Assembly (NCBI GenBank): GCA_017552495.1
Contig: JAFZPW010000058.1
Coordinates: 1 to 17,147, forward strand
Length of the DNA stretch: 17,147 nucleotides
From: Clostridia bacterium
GTDB taxonomy: Bacteria > Bacillota > Clostridia > Oscillospirales > Butyricicoccaceae
Direction of reading: 5' to 3'
Shown in pieces: positions 14,562 to 17,147 of the stretch. How positions within the stretch are numbered: the stretch's first letter is position 1; every line of letters starts with the position of its first letter. The translations under genes and the position numbers were made by a program. The notes under the pieces are model-generated. The model searched no databases and was not told where the DNA came from. It worked only from the letters and a program-made list of their open reading frames with translations.

Positions 14562-14590
14562 TTGTGTTTTTTTCGCAGCAGGTGTAAAAT
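14562..14590 (+). promoter_or_regulatory. Promoter of the DUF5662 gene
   Basis: TTGTGT (14562-14567) and TAAAAT (14585-14590) are 17 bases apart. GGGAGGGG (14597-14605 region) precedes the start at 14613. The gene therefore need not depend on the two-component transcript. Confidence 0.55.
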
Positions 14591-14612
14591 AAGCGGGAAG
14601 GGAGGGGAATCC

Positions 14613-15149
14613 ATGCATCCCTTAAAGCATTTTTGCACCGTCGCCCGCCACCGTCATCTGGTCATCCGCCACTGCTTTCAGGCCGGCATCGGCTGGCAGG
14701 GGCTGAGCCACGATCTTTCCAAATACAGCCCGGTGGAGTTCTGGAATTCCGCCGTCCATTATCAGGGAAATCGCAGCCCCAACGATCACGAACGCGAGGC
14801 GCGGGGCTATTCCCTTTCCTGGCTCCATCACAAGGGGCGCAATCGGCATCACCATGAATACTGGACCGACTATAACATGAAGACCCATCAGGTGGAGCCG
14901 GTGAAAATGCCGCTGAACTACGTTATCGAGATGTTCTGCGACCGCGTGGCCGCCTGCAAGACCTATCAGGGCAAAGCCTACACCGACGAAAAGCCGTTGG
15001 AATATTTTAATCGGGGCGTTGGCAGAAAGGTGATGCACGAGGAAACGGGAGAATTTCTGAAAAACCTGTTGACCATGCTGGCCCGGGAGGGCGAGGACAA
15101 GACCTTTGCCTGGATCCGCGCTTATCGGAAAACGCATCGGGATTATTGA
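14613..15149 (+). CDS. DUF5662 family protein
   Basis: The 178-residue soluble protein matches the DUF5662 pattern along its length: LKHFCTVARHRHLVIRHCF (4-22), IGWQGLSHDLSKYSPVEFW (26-44), NRSPNDHEREARGYSLSWLH (53-72) and HHKGRNRHHHEYW. Function is unknown. The ordered histidines, His-Asp at 33-34, His72-73, the HHH near 79-81 and a later Asp in MFCDRVAA resemble a metal-binding HD-type arrangement. A metal-dependent hydrolase role is therefore possible, but this is inference. The start at ATG 14613 is set by the purine-rich ribosome site; the frame is open upstream but overlaps the kinase gene. It has its own promoter and sits at the border of an AT-rich patch. Confidence 0.85.
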   Translation: MHPLKHFCTVARHRHLVIRHCFQAGIGWQGLSHDLSKYSPVEFWNSAVHYQGNRSPNDHEREARGYSLSWLHHKGRNRHHHEYWTDYNMKTHQVEPVKMPLNYVIEMFCDRVAACKTYQGKAYTDEKPLEYFNRGVGRKVMHEETGEFLKNLLTMLAREGEDKTFAWIRAYRKTHRDY

Positions 15150-15172
15150 TTATGGAATTATGAGGAGACAGA

Positions 15173-15409
15173 GTGAAGAAAATAGTACCGGTGAGACATT
15201 CCATACCTGCAAAAGATAATACCAAGGATACATCGCTGCTTCCACTGTCAGAAGAAGGTGTAAGACTTGCAAGGGAAAAACGCGAAATTTTCTGCAATGT
15301 GGATAGGTGCTATTCATCATTTTATAAAAGAGCATTACAGACAGCGGAAGTATTTTCTGAAAATGTAATAGATACATTCAAACCGTTCGGAAATGAACTG
15401 TTAAACTAA
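15173..15409 (+). pseudogene. Truncated histidine phosphatase (phosphoglycerate mutase-like), N-terminal part only
   Basis: A GTG start with GAGGAG five bases upstream opens a 78-residue frame beginning MKKIVPVRHS. It contains the RH phospho-acceptor motif (Arg8-His9), LPLSEEGVRLAREKRE, and CYSSFYKRALQTAEVF, which matches the SSxxxRAxQTA segment of histidine phosphatases. Family members have about 180-220 residues. The frame stops after DTFKPFGNELLN, before the second catalytic histidine and the acid residue. No continuation is seen in any frame downstream. The codons are AT-rich compared with DUF5662 just before it. It is most likely a decayed or deletion-truncated gene rather than an active short enzyme. 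Confidence 0.75.
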
Positions 15410-15473
15410 CTGAAAGCCCCTGAAAACACATCATAGCAAATGTGTATTTGCGAGAAATGCAAAAAACAGCCCT

Positions 15474-15514
15474 GAAGGAGGCACTTCGTAAGGAAGTGTC
15501 CCCTTCATGCTTTT
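15474..15514 (+). terminator. Hairpin with T-tract downstream of the truncated phosphatase
   Basis: GAAGGAGGCACTTC (15474-15487) pairs with GAAGTGTCCCCTTC (15493-15506) with one mismatch and one G-T pair across a five-base loop, followed by ATGCTTTT. It could be a terminator. It is also similar, in reverse orientation, to the hairpin at 16109-16136. Confidence 0.55.
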
Positions 15515-15522
15515 GGATGTAA

Positions 15523-15628
15523 TGCAGGGGGGACGCAATAGCTGCTGTTGCATATTTAGTTGCGATTGATCATGCAGAAAGGGAATGGTATGATTATCCC
15601 GACAAATCGGTATTTGTGGAGGTAGAAC
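15523..15628 (+). other. Coding-like remnant before the lipoprotein gene
   Basis: A frame without a start codon, open from 15523, reads GDAIAAVAYLVAIDHAEREW then YDYPDKSVFVEVE before it runs into the lipoprotein gene in a different frame. The composition looks like protein and may be the end of a lost gene. I cannot name a family, and chance is possible over so short a stretch. Confidence 0.25.
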
Positions 15629-16057
15629 ATGAAGAAATTGGCTCTGTTTATTACCTTGCTTTTAACTCTCACATTGCTATGCGGATGTGCTGGCTTGGGT
15701 GATTGGAGTAGTGAACCATTGCCTGGTGGCTATGAGGTATGTCGTGCGAATGTGCATGGAATTTCTATTATCAAGCCTTCCGAGCCCGGAAATGGTGGTC
15801 CAATTATCATTCCTGAAGAAGTATATGCCATACGATATAACGATAATTATATCTGTGTACAGCATGAAGAGAGCACACCCGATGAAAATGATTATTGGAA
15901 GGAACCTGATGGAGATATAGATTACTACATACTCTCCGTGGACGGTACGATATACGGACCTTATTCGGAAGCAGATTACGATGAAAAAATAGAAGAATTG
16001 CAGATATATGGATTAACCGACTGGATTCTTCCTAAAAATTTGCCGAAAAAGTATTGA
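15629..16057 (+). CDS. Small lipoprotein (possibly DUF3997-like)
   Basis: The 142-residue protein has a lipoprotein signal: basic MKK, hydrophobic LALFITLLLTLTL, and lipobox LCGC with lipidated Cys20. The mature part begins AGLGDWSSEPLPGGYEVCRA and continues with IRYNDNYICVQHEE and YYILSVDGTIYGPYSEADYD. This resembles small Firmicute lipoproteins I associate with DUF3997; that assignment is from memory of the pattern and is tentative. It should be anchored to the outer face of the membrane. GGAGGT lies five bases before ATG. The gene is AT-rich, stands between two related hairpins and has no partner gene, which suggests acquisition as a single-gene insertion. Confidence 0.75.
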   Translation: MKKLALFITLLLTLTLLCGCAGLGDWSSEPLPGGYEVCRANVHGISIIKPSEPGNGGPIIIPEEVYAIRYNDNYICVQHEESTPDENDYWKEPDGDIDYYILSVDGTIYGPYSEADYDEKIEELQIYGLTDWILPKNLPKKY

Positions 16058-16108
16058 CAAATTCCAGTTTTGCTAAGATACTGCGGAGATGAGCGCAAAC
16101 ATACGATA

Positions 16109-16154
16109 GGGGCACCTTCCTTGCGGAAGGTGCCCCCAAGGGCTGTTTTTTGTT
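16109..16154 (+). terminator. Long perfect hairpin between the lipoprotein and M20 genes
   Basis: GGGGCACCTTCC (16109-16120) and GGAAGGTGCCCC (16125-16136) form a perfect 12-base stem with a TTGC loop. A T-run (GTTTTTTG) begins only nine bases later, so termination on the plus strand is likely but not classic. It separates convergent genes. Confidence 0.6.
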
Positions 16155-16197
16155 TTGTAAGGAATCGGAGCTGCTTTCGCAAAGGCCGGGCCCGCGA

Positions 16198-17147
16198 TCA
16201 CCCTTCATCCCCGTTCAAAAACCGCCGGGCGATGGCGGCAAAAACGGCGGAGCCTTTCCAAAAAACGCTTTCGTCCATGGTAAAGCGGGGACTGTGATGA
16301 GGGAGACAGGTGCCCTTTTCCGGGTCGGCGGTGCTGAAGAAGAAATAGCATCCCGGCACCCGATCCAGATAAAAGGCAAAGTCCTCTCCGCCCATGTTGG
16401 AGGCGGCCAGCGAGTCCCGCACCCATTCGCTTCCCAACACGTCTCTTGCGGCGTCGGCGGCCAGCGCCGCAAGGGCTATATCGCTGATGACTGGCGGGGC
16501 AAAAGGATGGATCTCCACCTGGCAACTTCCCCGGAAGAGAGCCGCTTCGCCCTGGGCGATGTCGGTGATACGTTGAAGGACATGATCCCGGACGCTCTGC
16601 TCCACGCAGCGCAGGGTGCCCTCCAGGACCACCTCGTCGGGAATGATGTTGTAGGCGGCGCCGCCGTGAATTTGACCCAGCGTGACCACGGCGATCTTCG
16701 CTGCGGGCAATTCCCGGGCCAGGATCTCTTGCAGGGCGATGATGATGTGGGCGGCGATGGAGATGGGATCCACGCCCTTTTCTGGGGTGGAGCCGTGACA
16801 GCCGACGCCCCGCACCCGCAGGACAAAGCGATCCGTGGAGGCCATGCAGCAGCCCGGCGCCGCGGTGACGGTGCCAGAGGGGATCTCCGGCCCCAAAATC
16901 GATCCGGCGTGCATCCCGAATACGGCGTCCACGCCGCTTAAAATGCCCTCTGCGATGGCGTTTTTGGCGCCATGGCCGTCTTCCTCGGAGGTTTGAAACA
17001 AAAAGCGGACGTTTCCGCGCAGCTCCTCCCGCCGGTCAAACAGCGCCCGCCGCTCTGTGGACAGCCGCATTTTCGCGCGCATACCCTCTGTGTCGCCCTT
17101 CTCCAGCATCTCCCGGAACCCCTGGAATTCCTTCAGAAAAGCGTCCA
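16198..17147 (-). CDS. M20 family amidohydrolase with atypical N-terminal segment (5' end outside window)
   Basis: The visible 316 residues end at TGA 16198-16200. From EELRGNVRFLFQTSEEDG onward they match M20D amidohydrolases (hippurate/N-acyl-amino-acid/IAA-amino-acid type). The metal-ligand segment SEE, the GMHAG segment, the dimerisation-domain CHGSTPEKGVDPI, NIIPDEVVLEGT, NMGGEDFAFY and C-terminal HHSPRFTMDE are all present. Upstream, where HACGHDxHxAM with two metal ligands should lie, the frame instead reads FREMLEKGDTEGMRAKMRLS then TERRALFD, with no Cys or His. That stretch resembles the C-terminal tail of prephenate dehydrogenases. The gene may therefore be an in-frame deletion fusion, or an assembly join, and is probably inactive as an amidohydrolase. 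Confidence 0.8.
   Translation of the reverse strand, partial: DAFLKEFQGFREMLEKGDTEGMRAKMRLSTERRALFDRREELRGNVRFLFQTSEEDGHGAKNAIAEGILSGVDAVFGMHAGSILGPEIPSGTVTAAPGCCMASTDRFVLRVRGVGCHGSTPEKGVDPISIAAHIIIALQEILARELPAAKIAVVTLGQIHGGAAYNIIPDEVVLEGTLRCVEQSVRDHVLQRITDIAQGEAALFRGSCQVEIHPFAPPVISDIALAALAADAARDVLGSEWVRDSLAASNMGGEDFAFYLDRVPGCYFFFSTADPEKGTCLPHHSPRFTMDESVFWKGSAVFAAIARRFLNGDEG

Noticed and set aside
13055..14638. 527-codon open frame on the minus strand opposite the histidine kinase
   Set aside because: Shadow of the kinase gene, with no recognisable motif and low-complexity composition.
1..17147. CRISPR array, insertion sequence, prophage or biosynthetic cluster
   Set aside because: No regularly spaced repeats, transposase, integrase, phage structural gene or modular synthase is present in any frame.

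Overview
The window looks like chromosome from a moderately GC-rich Firmicute of class Clostridia, possibly a gut Oscillospirales-like lineage. The supports are strong AGGAGG-type ribosome sites, TTGAAA-17-TATAAT promoters, and the gene families present (DegV, VanR-type response regulator, DUF5662, CPBP protease, M20 amidohydrolase). The genus cannot be fixed from the sequence. There is no tRNA, rRNA, CRISPR array, insertion sequence or integrase. No gene-free stretch exceeds 300 bases; the longest is the 272-base divergent promoter region at 12179-12450.

Layout. (1) 1-1900 is AT-richer and patchy: the tail of an unknown gene, a membrane-anchored alpha/beta hydrolase behind a clear promoter, an unassigned coding remnant, and a small nucleoside 2-deoxyribosyltransferase-fold protein. 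(2) 1927-4693 holds a ParB/Srx-like protein, an MFS efflux-type transporter and a GNAT acetyltransferase, apparently separate transcription units. (3) 4745-6745 is a DegV fatty-acid-binding protein followed by an E2/CAT-fold acyltransferase homologue whose catalytic motif is lost; it ends in a strong terminator. (4) 6773-9522 is a two-gene unit: a serine beta-lactamase-like hydrolase with a membrane tail, then a CPBP intramembrane protease, closed by a strong terminator. (5) 9551-10391 is a ZIP metal transporter with a structured leader. (6) 10445-12178 on the minus strand is a C39-like papain-fold peptidase, divergent from (7) a response regulator / histidine kinase pair at 12451-14503. (8) 14613-15149 is a DUF5662 protein with its own promoter. 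(9) 15150-16197 is another AT-rich patch: a truncated histidine phosphatase, a coding remnant, and a small lipoprotein between two related hairpins of opposite orientation. (10) 16198-17147, minus strand, is an M20 amidohydrolase whose N-terminal metal-binding segment appears to be replaced by a prephenate-dehydrogenase-like tail.

Functional view. Most of the window is envelope and membrane biology: lipid handling (DegV plus acyltransferase fold), cell-wall or peptide hydrolysis (serine hydrolase, CPBP, C39-like), transport, and envelope sensing. No clear new defence or biosynthetic system is visible. The best leads are the chimeric M20 reading frame, the catalytically altered E2-fold protein next to DegV, and leader structures that could hide ribosome-binding sites of the ZIP and E2-fold genes.
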